Shown here: positions 47,766 to 58,312 of the stretch, piece by piece | Numbering within the stretch: the first letter of the stretch is position 1 | How the letters are laid out: every line of letters starts with the position of its first letter | Assembly (NCBI GenBank): GCA_029216955.1 | Contig: JANAVB010029819.1 | Location: forward strand, 38,234,877-38,298,876 | Direction: 5' to 3' | DNA from: Iris pallida | Lineage: Eukaryota > Streptophyta > Magnoliopsida > Asparagales > Iridaceae | Length of the DNA: 64,000 nt | Notes under the pieces: model-generated | What the model was told of the DNA's origin: nothing | The model's input: only the letters and a program-made list of their open reading frames with translations | Database searches by the model: none | Made by a program: the position numbers and the translations under genes

Positions 47766-47776
47766 CTTAAAAGATG

Positions 47777-48204
47777 TGTCACGTCCCGCTTCCCATATTT
47801 GAAACGGTGACGCCAAACACATCTCCAGGCTACGCGCCGAACCGCGATTGTCGCCTGTCACACTCAGCAGAATGAAAAATACAAGGAGTTTATATGGCAT
47901 TATACATATTGTAGCTATTATACAGGAAACTTTTCCAACAATACTTTTACAGTTTATTACAAAAGTAAATTTGCAAGATAACTACGATAGTGCTGGTCAT
48001 AACTGTAGGTATCCAGACAATTTACTCCTCGTTGTAGTACGACGATGCTTCAGCGGAGGCGTCTTCTTCTTCTTCACCTAGTGAACAAATACTAGGTCGT
48101 TTAGAAAACGACAAGCAAGTCCTCGGCCAAGAACGTGAAAGTTAAACAAAATAAAGAAATATAGTTTTTCTTTTGAGAAAAGACAGGGATATACCAACTT
48201 GTAC

Positions 48205-48281
<77 letters not shown>

Positions 48282-50530
48282 CTCTAGTAAATTAAAGAAT
48301 GTAAACATCGCCCTACTCCATGAATAGTAAGATTACCGAGCTTCCCTTGAGCTTTTGTAGGATTTGCTTCCCTTGAGCAAACAGGAAAGCTGCCTACCTA
48401 TAATAGGCAGAGTTGTTTCTGGAGTAAGATTAGAATTTAATGCAATGCAATTTTGAGAACAATACTCTGAATAATCCTCTAAATATTTCCCGTGAACAAT
48501 CCCGTTAACCTGGGATCAGGCTGTGAATTCCGAGCCTCCCTTGGGCTAAAATCATCTATTTGATGTTACTGTCAAATAGATGCATTGTTTTGAGATTTTC
48601 GAGCCTCCCTTGGGCTAGTACACTCTAGTTGAAAATAGATGTACTGATTTACGAGATTTCTGAAATACTGATCAGCTTTTGTTATTTATGTTACGAGATA
48701 TCTAGGGATTTCAGTTGTCCTTCCCTCCCAAATGCTTCCTAGATAAGAAATTTCCTAAAAATTTCGAAAGTCAGAAATTTGTCTATCTTCTAAATTTTCC
48801 AAAAATTTCGGCAGAGTCTCCTTTGTATTTAGGAGCCCCAAAATTTACAAGAAATATATATACGATAAAAGTAAATTCTGGGTTCGCCGACCCCTTCGGT
48901 GGAGCAACTCTCAACACCAGAACCACGCAAGTAAATAAATGGGCTCGCCGACCCCTTCGGTGGAGCAAACCTCAACACCGGACCACGCAGTTATAAAAAG
49001 AACAAAAAGGTTGAGATACTTACCTGAGCAAGCAATGTTTACCTTTCCTTTAGCAATTGATGGGTTGCGGCTTGCGAATTGTTTTGCAGTTTATCAGAAT
49101 AGAGCAATACTTTAATGTTTACCCAAATTATACTAGTTAATATGCGAAGGCTTTATAATATATATATAGTAGATAGTATGAAAAAAATCAAATCAAAACA
49201 AAACTCTTCCATATCAATATTTTAATTCTTGTGCATGAAGCAGGAAAATGTAGAAACGAGACTTATATTTTAAATATGAACACACAAATTGAGTACTTAT
49301 TAGTAAGTAAAAAAATAAAATACAGGGTCCTTGTACTTTTTAACTTCCGGCGTGCGGTCCAGTTGTTCAGTTCTTATGTGTATGTCAGACTTACCATTGG
49401 AAAGTCCCATATGTCCATATGTGTTCATTTTGTTCATGGAAATTTCAAGTCCAGATAGTTCATGTCCACAATCGGTTCTTTATTTGTGTCCAATGCATAT
49501 AAACTTATCCGTGTTACGTCACATATAATAATTCCAGTGTCTAAGTATAACAAATTTTAATTCCTTTATCTATGTTTATCACAATTGAAATTTTACTAGA
49601 AATCAGAAATTTCAAAAAAAATTTGAGATCTTAAATTGGTCAAATAACACCTAAATTTCATAATTGAAGCTAAACAACAATTAGAGGAAATTATCTTAAC
49701 TTATAATCCATGTTATGTTCTTATAAAAAAAAATTGGCATCTAATATGAAAACTTCAGATTTATAATTATCCTATACATGTCCAATTTAATCTAAAGAAT
49801 CGAAATTGGAGTATTCCAAAAGAAAGAGGAAGAGGAAAAGAGGACTTGCTTCCTAGTATTACCAAAATCTTCTCAAAATTTTGTATGATCATAACTTATA
49901 ATTTCAGAATTTAATATGAATTCATAATTATTCAAAAATTAACATAGATGAAAATTAAGAGAAGAAGGAGGAATAAGAGGACTTGCCTTGGGTTTGAGAT
50001 GACCTAGCTCTCTCCATAATTCCTAATTTAAACCCAATAACAATAACAACCCTTGTTAGAAACTCTAACCCTAGGTTTGAATTGGAGGATAAAGATTGGG
50101 GAAGAAGATGAAAATTTATCTAGGGTTCTTTCTTGGAATTGGAAGTGGAAGAGGAAGAGGATGAAGTGGATGGAGTGGTGGAGGTGGCCGGGGAGGGGCG
50201 GCCGGCGGCCGGCGGCTGCTGGCGGCAAGGGGGCGGCGGCAGGCGGGCGGCGGCGGCAGCAAGCGGGCGGCGGTCGAGCAGGCGGTTGGGGGGGTCGAGT
50301 GTGTTTGTGTTTGTGTTTGTTTTTTTTTGTGAAGTGTGTTGTGTGGGTGTGTTTATATAGGGAGAAAGAGAGGGTGAGGTTTCCCCCTTCCACATAAATT
50401 CATGGGACACATGGGGGGACACTTGGCCCTTTAGGATTATGTTGTAGGGACACTTGGCCATAGCTAGGGCATGGGTTTTAGTCATGCCATGGAAATAATT
50501 AATAATAAAATAATAATAATAATAAATATC

Positions 50531-50563
<33 letters not shown>

Positions 50564-50578
50564 GCTAAGAGTATGACA
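47777..50578 (-). repeat. 5' LTR of element F
   Basis: 2802 bp copy of 39055-41803. Main length differences are a longer TA run (48207-48279), a different GC-rich block (50180-50310) and a longer AAT microsatellite (50497-50560). Many remaining differences are single-base gaps. Confidence 0.94.
48207..48279. repeat. TA microsatellite in 5' LTR of F
   Basis: About 72 bp of TA; at the matching place in the other LTR there is a short TA run followed by T(12) (39484-39507). Confidence 0.95.
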
Positions 50579-50797
50579 CCCAGATATCACAGAAGGTTAT
50601 TCAGAGGCAACTGGATAACTGACTCACATGATGTAAAATTTACTAATGTATATGTTTTTACTCTAGGAGGAGCTGCAACCTCCTGGGGTTCACGTAAACA
50701 AACTATCATAGCTAGGAGTATAATGGACTCTGAAATGATAGCTTTGGACACTACTTGTACAGAAGCTGAATGACTTAGAAATCTGATTATACATATA
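50579..50797 (+). pseudogene. Copia RNase H end, element E
   Basis: After F the plus strand resumes with [38 protein letters not shown] and TCTEAE, the copia RNase H end with the catalytic Glu region (STTEAEY-like). An in-frame TGA stands where the family has Trp (50771-50773). The reading stops at the CACTA-like terminus 50798. Confidence 0.85.
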
Positions 50798-51000
50798 TAC
50801 TACAACAAAAAGGACTATTAATGACGTTTGATAAGTGGTTTTCATGACGGCTGATGTGGAAGCGTCATCAAAGTTCAGCAAGACTAAAATCTATGATGGT
50901 TTACGTTAAAAACGTTATTGATAGTGCTCCAGTGATACGAGCGTTATAAAAAAGCACAAAAATTTAAGTCGAAACCTCGACTCCCCCGCAATTTCCGCAC
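50798..51000 (+). mobile_element. Probable CACTA-type left terminus
   Basis: Begins TACTACAACAAAAAGGAC, one base from the CACTACAA terminus of CACTA elements, directly where copia E stops. The following 150 bp hold GACG and CGTC motifs in both orientations (ATGACG, GCGTCATC, AACGTT, AGCGTT), consistent with a subterminal array. No right end was found; it may be lost at about 53652. Confidence 0.5.
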
Positions 51001-51578
51001 TTAAGAAAAATTCTAAACCCTCTCTCTTTCTCCTTCTCCTTCTCCTCCCGCTCCCCACCTCCCCTCAGCCCACTCCCCGCTCGCCAACTCCCCTCAGCCC
51101 GCTCCCCGCTCCCCAACTTCCCTCAGCCCGTTCCTCGCCTCCCTCGGTTACAGACTCCACCGCAGAGGGAAGGTTGTCACCGGCGTAGCCTTCACCACCG
51201 GTTTATCCTAAAATATCGATCATTGCTTATTTTATGCCCTAAATTCTGCTCGACATAATTTTAGTAAAATATCCTAATTTTTGACAACCATACATGCATC
51301 CATCTCTCCAAAATTAGGGTTCTTTTAGGGTTTCCGAAGTCTCCGTCCACGTCGGCGATGATCCGAAAATGGCTGCATCATCGTTGACTTCTCTTGATTA
51401 AGTGAGTGATTTTGATTTGGATTTTTTCTCTAAAAAAGATTTTGTTGGGAATTATTCTATGTGCGCTTCATGTTCGATAAAATAATTGTACGTACCAAAT
51501 GCTTGTGTTCTTTGATTTTTTTTCTGTTTGTTCTTGTTCAAGAGGAGTGTAATTGCATTTGGGGAGCCGAGTCCGAAG
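51001..51578. other. Pyrimidine-rich and leader-like sequence
   Basis: 51010-51145 is C/T-rich and includes three direct copies of about 29 bp around CCCTCAGCCC. 51280-51420 looks like a plant gene leader (TTAGGGTTTCCGAAG, ATG contexts), possibly captured host DNA. No supported frame. Confidence 0.35.
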
Positions 51579-53652
51579 CCTCTCCACAGTCACAGCCGCG
51601 ACCCGACGAGGTACTGTGCATGCCCACGAGCCGAGTCTGAAGCCTCCCTTCGGATTCTGACACTAAATTCTGGGGTATAAATTCTAAACTTTTGATTGAT
51701 TTCAGTTTTTGGGTTTATTTTGTTTGTCGATGATGTTGTTGGATCTCGATCCCTACATAAAAAGGGTTTCGATCGACTGATACGTGTTGGGTTCGATTTT
51801 GGCTTGACGATCCTACGATTGTCTTTGTTTGTGAAGCACGAATGATCTTTAGATCATGTTCGGTTCTTTACTTGCTGTTGGATATTTTCGGTTTCGGATT
51901 ACCTAGCTGCTGTTGGAATTATTTGTGATGCATGTATTGTTGGTTTGGGTTTCTTGTATAAATTGTTGCTTGGGTTCTCCTTCCTATACTTGCTGTAGGA
52001 TGTTGGTTTAGGTTTTTATTATACATGTTGGTTGCGAAAGATTTCTTTGCTAGGAGATGTTTTGCTATTTGAATTAAAATTATTGGTTGGGTATCTATTA
52101 TGCATGATGGGTTTAACTTGGTACTGTGGGTATTTTTGTTGGAAGCTTTTCGATATAAATCACATGCGGATATATATTAGTTGGGAGTATTTCTATTTCG
52201 GGATTGACATCTCCATTAACATGCATGCGTCATTGATTTTGGGACTACGTCCACTATGCCATGCCTGGATGTTTTACTTTATTTATCGGTTTCGGTTTTT
52301 ATTAGAGTACTCTGATACTCTTGGTGATGGTCATTCGACCAAATGAACCAAAGCGTTGCAGATCGTATCGGATACACTGGCTCCGTGTCGGGACGTGTCC
52401 TACACGTGTTATGGTACGAGTACAACAGATGATGATTGATCCTTATCTGAGACATCTTATATATCTCATTTCGTTGTCGTTGGACAAGTTTGTATGCTGG
52501 TACTGTTGGGTTGTTCATTCTGGGTGCAGATACGCTCTTGTTTGTACGAGTCGATACTGGACAGGATGTGAGGATACCTTCGTGTCAATGATGTAGCCTC
52601 TCCACAGTTGCAGTCGCGACCCGGCGAGGTGCTGTGCGTGCCTGCGAACCGAGTTCGAATCCTCCCTTCGGATTCTGACACTAAATTCTGGGGTATAAAT
52701 TCTAAACTCTTGATTGATTTCAGTTTATGGTTTATTTTGTTTGTCGATGATGTTGTTGGATCTCGATCCCTACATAAAAAGGGTTTCGATCGACTGATAC
52801 GTGTTGGGTTCGATTTTGGCTTGACGATCCTACGATTGTCTTTGTTTTTGAAGCACGAATGATCTTTAGATCATGTTCGATTCTTTACTTGCTGTTGGAT
52901 CATTTTTGGTTTCGGGTTACCTAGCTGCTGTTGGAATTATTTGTGATGCATGTATTGTTGGTTTGGGTTTCTTGTATAAATTGTTGCTTGGGTTCTCCTT
53001 CCTATACTTGTTGTGGGATGTTGGTTTAGGTTTTCCTTATTATACATGTTGGGTTGGGAAAGATTTTTTTGATGTATGAGTTGTTTTGCTATTTGGATTA
53101 AAATTGTTGATTGGGTATCTATTATGCATGATGGGTTTAACTTGGTACTGTGGGGTTTTTGTTGGGAGCTTTTCGATATAAATCACATACGGGTAATATT
53201 AGTTGGGAGTATTTCTATTTCGGGATTGACGTCTCCATTAGCATGCATGCGTCGTTGATTTTGGGACTACGTCCACTATGCCATGCCTGGATGTTTTACT
53301 TTATTTGTCGGTTTTAGTTTTGATTAGAGTACTCTGATACTCTTGGTGATGGTCGTTCAACCAAATGAACCAAAGCGTTGCAGATCGTATCGGATACATT
53401 GGCTCTGTGTCGGGACGTGTCCTATACGTGTTATGGCACGCTAGTACAGCAGATGATGATTGATCCTTATCTGAGACATCTTATATATCTAATTTCGTTT
53501 TTGTCGTTGGTCGTAGTTTGTATGTTGGTACTGTTGGGTTGTTCATTCTGGGTGCAGATACGCTCGTGTTTGTACGAGTCGATACTGGACACGGATGTAA
53601 GGATACCTTCGTGTCGATGATGTAGCCTCTCCACAGTTGCAGCGCGACCCGG
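51579..53652. repeat. Direct tandem duplication, two units of about 1.02 kb plus 27 bp
   Basis: Units start CCTCTCCACAGT at 51579, 52597 and 53626, so they are 1018 and 1029 bp, and the third is cut after GCGACCCGG. The units are nearly identical by eye, differing by scattered substitutions and short gaps. They carry T-rich stretches and TTTCAG-like acceptor sites but no domain I can name. The repeated ORFs at 52321-52596 and 53378-53620 diverge by frameshift, so they look noncoding. Confidence 0.88.
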
Positions 53653-53708
53653 TTCGTGTTTGTTCTTGTCCCTCTAGCCTCTTAATTAAATTCCGAGGAA
53701 AATTCTTT

Positions 53709-53722
53709 AAGGTGGGTAGAGT
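53709..53722 (+). other. Polypurine tract, element C
   Basis: AAGGTGGGTAGAGT, identical to that of B, abutting TGTAATGCC of the LTR. Confidence 0.8.
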
Positions 53723-54489
53723 TGTAATGCCTGTGGTTCGTATTGCGTATCTTGGTATACGTATACGTAATTTGACCCGTATTGCATGTCTCCCTGCTTG
53801 ATTTATTCTAGCATTTTATTGATTGGTTTATTCTTGGGTTGGTTCAGCTTGGCTTGGTTTGCTTTGGTTCATCATAAAGCAAAGGTGAACCCTCCTACCT
53901 ACCACCACCCTCTTATTTATCACCCCTTCCTTTTCTCTCTCATTATTATTTCCTTCCTTCTTCATTTACTCTCCACCATTACTTCAACCACCAGGAAGGA
54001 GAGAGAGAGAGAGAGAGCTTAGGCAAGCAAACTTGCTTCATGATGGATCTCAAGTTTTATTGTTCCATTTTTTCCTCACTTGATTCTAAACCTCTTTAGA
54101 ACTTGGCTTATTTGGATTTGATGGATGGATTCTTGTAGATCTAAGTTTGTAATTTTCGGTTTTTTTGGTTTTGATCTCTAAAACTTAGTTATTTTCGAAA
54201 ACTAATGGTTCTATGTTGTAGAGAATTCAATTCCATGCAGTTTTGGCTTTTGTTTCGCTTGATTTCGACTTCGGATGAGTAAGTTATGGCCATTACAAGT
54301 TTTCGGAACTTTTATGGCTGAACTTACTGTTTTGGGACGATGACCCCCAAGCGCCCGGAGGCCATGCGCCGGAGGCCATGCGCTGTGAAGTCCCGGCAAT
54401 GCATCCCTTAACTCCGAGCGTGTCATGCGCGTAGGTTCTCCCGCGCATATACTGAAGACGCAACATGAGTTTTCCCATGCACCGATTGG

Positions 54490-54803
54490 TGCAGGAATCC
54501 CACGCGCCGATGGTGCAGGAATTCCACGTGCCGATGGTGCAGGAATTCCACGCGCCGATGGTGTAGGAATCTCATGCGCCGTTGGTGCAGAAATCCCACG
54601 CACCGATGGTGCAGGAATCCCACGCGCCGATTTGTGCAGGAATCCCACGTGCCGATGGTGTAGGAATCCCACACGCCGATTGGTGCAGGAATCCCACGCG
54701 CCGATTTGTGCAAGAATCCCACGCGCCGATTGGTGCAGGAATCCCACGCACCGATGGTACAGGAATCCCACGCGCCGATTTGTGCAGGAATCCCATATGC
54801 CGG
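54490..54803. repeat. 24/25 bp minisatellite, 13 units, in LTR of C
   Basis: Unit TGCAGGAATCCCACGCGCC plus GATGG or GATTTG/GATTGG. Because most units are 24 bp it creates long open frames on both strands with Gly-Ile-Pro-Arg repeats; these are not genes. Confidence 0.95.
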
Positions 54804-55539
54804 AATTGCTCTATTTTACTGTTTTTGCCTGTTTAAGTTGTTCTATAGCTAGAATCTTGAAAAACTCAAAACATAAAAGTTGTAGATCTTTTCCTTAGCT
54901 TCAAGAATATGTCACTAGTTATTTATGCAAGTTTCTCTCATTCACGATAATATAAGAATAGAACACGATAGTGGCCCGCCGTGGCGCACTCTTAACAAGT
55001 AAACTGACATGATATATCATGACATGTTGTTACGATAGCTAGCCTGACATGACAAGTATGAATGACTGGACACCGTGGGTGATTGTATTTTACAATAAAC
55101 TGGTACTGTCTTACATCATGTCTAGGATGGGGATCCCTGAGTACCACGGTCAGGGCTACCTACTGAAATTGACTAAGGCTAATTAACTAGAATAATTCAG
55201 TAGTCATGAAGAGATTCCCAGCTACAGGCAATCCCGTTATCTGGGCGCACTCAGTGGACTTGTAGCCTACCGACGAGTAGGACACATTTCCAGCACACAG
55301 TCACGTGTTGTATTCTTCATAAACGGACATTCGACCTGGATAACCGGATGGTCTGCAGGGCTTGTGGCTGTTGGGATAATCTCATTGCATCTTGGTAGTA
55401 ACTAGGTCTGTGATAACCCTAGTTAGTTAAAAGTATCAAGCCGTACTCTTGATTTGCCGTGATTGATTGAATGGAGTTTATTCAAGCTTAGTCTCATCCT
55501 GATCCTGTACAAGATTGTGACATGACATGATTACTGATG

Positions 55540-56130
55540 CTTGCCTTAACAATAACGATCGGGGGTCCAGTTCTGTTCAGGCGAAGGGTTACAATCCCGG
55601 TCCTTATTTGGTTTAAGGGTTGAAACCTGGCTCCGGAGCAGTTCTGTGTCCTCTCTTCGTTTATTGTCTTTTGCAACCCCATGCCATGATTGTCATGTTT
55701 TACCTTACCTTCAATAGCATGATTATCTATGCTTGCCTTAACAATAACGATCGGGGGTCCAGTTCTATTCAGGCGAAGGGTTACAATCCTGGTCCTTATT
55801 TGGTTTAAGGATTGTAACTGGCTCCCGGAGCAGTTGTGTCTTCTCTTCGTTTATTATCTTATTGTGCCCCCTCACATACTTGTCATGTTTTATCTTACCT
55901 CGGTAACATGATTATTATACTGGCCTTAGCAATAAAGATCAGGGGTCCAGTTCTGTTCAGGCGAAGGGTTACAACCCTGGTCCTTATTTGGTTTAAGGGT
56001 TGTAACTGGCTCCCGGAGCAGTTCTGTGTCCTCTTTTCGTTTATTGTCTTCATTGTACCAATAGTATTTGAGACGAGTTTCTATTCAGGTGAAGGGTTAC
56101 AACCCTGGTCCTTGTTGGTTTAAGGGTTGT
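55540..56130. repeat. About 190 bp tandem repeat, three copies and a part, in LTR of C
   Basis: Units begin near GCTTGCCTTAACAATAACG at 55540, 55731 and 55920; a shorter fourth follows at about 56070. Each carries GGCGAAGGGTTACAA and GGTTTAAGG. The solo LTR in B has a single copy (23880-23990). Confidence 0.88.
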
Positions 56131-56835
56131 GACCTGGCTACTGGAATGGTTTTCTCGTACTCAGTTTATTGTTGTTCTCTCTATTATTATCAGTTCTTTA
56201 ATTATTATCTTTAATATTCTATTGTGATATGTTGGTTTTAGTTCCTAAGTGAAGCCTCCTTTGTGGCAATTGCTCTTCCTGGGGTCTGATCCAGCTGGTT
56301 TTGTATGGCCAGATATCGGCAGCAGCACCAGAGGATCTACCTGTCTTCCAGCCAGATGGTGACCACCAGGCGTAACCCTGGCAATGAGTGGGTTTCTTTT
56401 TGTCCTCCCACTTTATTGTAAAATTATTCTTTTGAGGTCTTTAGCCGACGAGCACGTGTTAGCTCGATTGCACCTTTACTTACTGTCTGTCTACGGGCTG
56501 TAACATGATTGACAGATCCTAGGGTTGATCATGTATGACTGAACTCTTGCTAGTCTTGATATTTTGAACGACTAGCTTCATGATCATCCAATATGTAATG
56601 TATGGGACGCCTTGCTATTATATATTTGGTACTTTAACATCTTGTAACTATTATTGCTTGCTTGAGATTGAGACAATAGGCTTGTTCATAGGAGACTGTT
56701 GGCTTGTAGTTAAACCCGAATGTATTTAGACAACCATGATCGTATAGCGAGGTGGGTTGCACTTCAATATACGTAGCTGGCTATGTACGCCCCCGCTCTC
56801 CAGTATTCTGGTTCTGGGGCGTGACATGGTTTAAG

Positions 56836-56851
56836 TAGTGGCCCATGCAGG
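56836..56851 (+). other. Candidate primer-binding site of element C
   Basis: TAGTGGCCCATGCAGG nine bases after the LTR; one base from the version in A. Confidence 0.45.
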
Positions 56852-57004
56852 TCTTGTAAATCAAGATATGTGAGGGTTTACCGAATATATGTCTCAATCA
56901 GTACTCGCCCTTGATCTCTACTCGTATCTTCTGAATCCCTGAATTCTTGACCTGATCACATGCTTGTATCGTTGATCTGTCCTGGTCCTTCCTTATTGTT
57001 CCTT

Positions 57005-58110
57005 ATGTCGTCTTCTTCAACGACATTGTTCCTGGACCGGCCGATCAGCAAGGCAGAGCACCTCCCGTGGACCAGCAGCAACCTGGAGATCAAGTCCAGC
57101 ATTCAGGAGTAGCCTCCAGAGTCATACTACTGGAGGAGAGCCACCAGTTCAGCCCGTCCAGCCTGCAGAGCCTGATGATGGCACTTTGGTGGGTCTCATC
57201 AGGTCACTATTAGCCTCCCAAGATCGTCGAGGAGATGCCTTGCACCAGGCGGTGGCAGACGCTTTGACCAGAGGAGGTCATCAGGATAATAACGCGGCCA
57301 ACAGCTTCAAGCGCTTGAACCCTCCCTTCTTCGACGGCAGTGAAGATGCGATTGCTGCAGATGCTTGGCTTCAGGATACCGAGGTGATTCTAGAAGCAAC
57401 CAGGACTCCAGAGAACGAGAAGGTGGCCGTAGTGCGCCTGTAGTTACTAGATCTTGCCCGCAGCTGGTGGGCAGCGCAGGCCGATGGATTAGTGGCCCCT
57501 ATTTTATGGGTAGTATTCAGGGAGAGATTCCAGACCAAGTATTTTGATGATGTAGCTCGATACGATCTACAAACGAGGTTCACCAATCTGAAGCAGATGG
57601 GCATGACGGTCGGATATGTGGTCGAGTTTTCGAGACTTAGTCGGTTTGCTCCTACCTTGGTAGCAACCGAGTTCGATAGAGCCCAGCGGTTCCAGCAGGG
57701 GATTCATCTAGAGATTCTATTGGCTGTGGAGCAGTTTGAGCATCAGACTTTTGATACAGTACTGAAGGCAGCCCGGAGGCATGAATATACCTCCCAGAGG
57801 ATCGTGGATAGGACCGGAGGTCGGAAGCGATCTTACGGCCAGATGAATCAGTCATCAGCACCAGCCCCGGCAGCCAGGGCTTTGACCATTGGAGCTCCGA
57901 GTCGGGCGGTCTCAGTGACGTCGGTTCAGTATTCCACCCCGATGTACCCTCAGCAGCAGAAGTAGAAGCAGTCTTTCGCAGTGGGATGTTCACACTGCGG
58001 GAAGCCAGGACATGTGGTATCAGAGTGTCGCAGAGCACAGGGTTTGTGCTTGGTTTGTGGTGCCCCGGACTACAGGGTTGGGAACTGCCTAAACAGGGGA
58101 GTTTATCGGC
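57005..58110 (+). pseudogene. Gag with two zinc knuckles, element C
   Basis: One frame from about 57186 runs through NNAANSFKRLNPPFFDG, DAWLQDTEV, FRERFQTKYFDD, FSRLSRFAPTLVATE and the Gln-rich linker, with only two stops: TAG at 57441-57443 and TAG at 57963-57965. At both, elements A or B have CAG or CAA. The knuckles follow in the same frame: CSHCGKPGHVVSEC is intact, CLVCGAPDYRVGNC has Tyr for the zinc-binding His. The start upstream of 57186 is shifted. It is the best preserved Gag of this family here. Confidence 0.9.
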
Positions 58111-58312
58111 ATTCACTAGTCCTTTAGTTAGAGGACCAGCACCAGTCCAGCAGCAGCGCAGTTGCAGTACCCGTTCCCGAGGCCATTGTCGACGCAGGCC
58201 CTGGCATTCCAGCAGCAGAGACCGCAGCAGTATGTCCAAGCCCAAGCCATGATCCAGAGCAGGCAGAAGAATTTTCAGCAGAGGGGAAACCGCACCCAGA
58301 GGGCATGGTCAA

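Larger units (their letters stand above)
39055..50578 (-). mobile_element. Complete Gypsy element F (chromovirus), nested in E
   Basis: 11,524 bp with LTRs 39055-41803 and 47777-50578, CCCAG duplications, a polypurine tract (41804-41817) and minus-strand leader ORFs, gag, protease, RT, RNase H, integrase and chromodomain. It is a different family from A/B/C (distinct LTR, distinct Gag), though it shares the candidate primer site. Gag-pol is broken by shifts. The LTR pair is closer in sequence than that of the Sirevirus, so insertion is comparatively recent. Confidence 0.94.
35640..50797 (+). mobile_element. Decayed Ty1/copia element E, split by Gypsy F
   Basis: Plus-strand gag, zinc knuckle, protease, integrase, RT and RNase H occur in copia order from 35.7 to 39.05 kb. 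RNase H resumes at 50579 after the 11.5 kb Gypsy F, flanked by CCCAG on both sides. The 3' end of RNase H is cut at about 50797 by another insertion or truncation and no 3' LTR is present. Stops and frame changes are dense, so this is among the oldest elements in the window. Confidence 0.85.
53723..56826 (+). repeat. LTR of element C
   Basis: 3104 bp, TGTAATGCC to GGGCGTGACA; relative of the A, B and solo LTRs. Inside are a GA run (54000-54017), a 24/25 bp array (54490-54803) and a 190 bp tandem repeat (55540-56130). The distal 700 bp align well with the solo LTR at 23880-24649. Confidence 0.9.

Noticed and set aside
28750..50998. The CACTA ends at 29153 and 50798 as the two ends of one element
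   Set aside because: The right-type end lies to the left of the left-type end, so they face away from each other; the terminal sequences also differ.
52032..53620. Protein-coding gene within the 1 kb tandem units
   Set aside because: The frames are not kept between the two nearly identical units, so selection on a protein is unlikely.
54211..54898. Long open frames on both strands (186 and 157 codons)
   Set aside because: They arise from the 24 bp repeat array in the LTR of C; the frames mirror the repeat and have no start context or domain.
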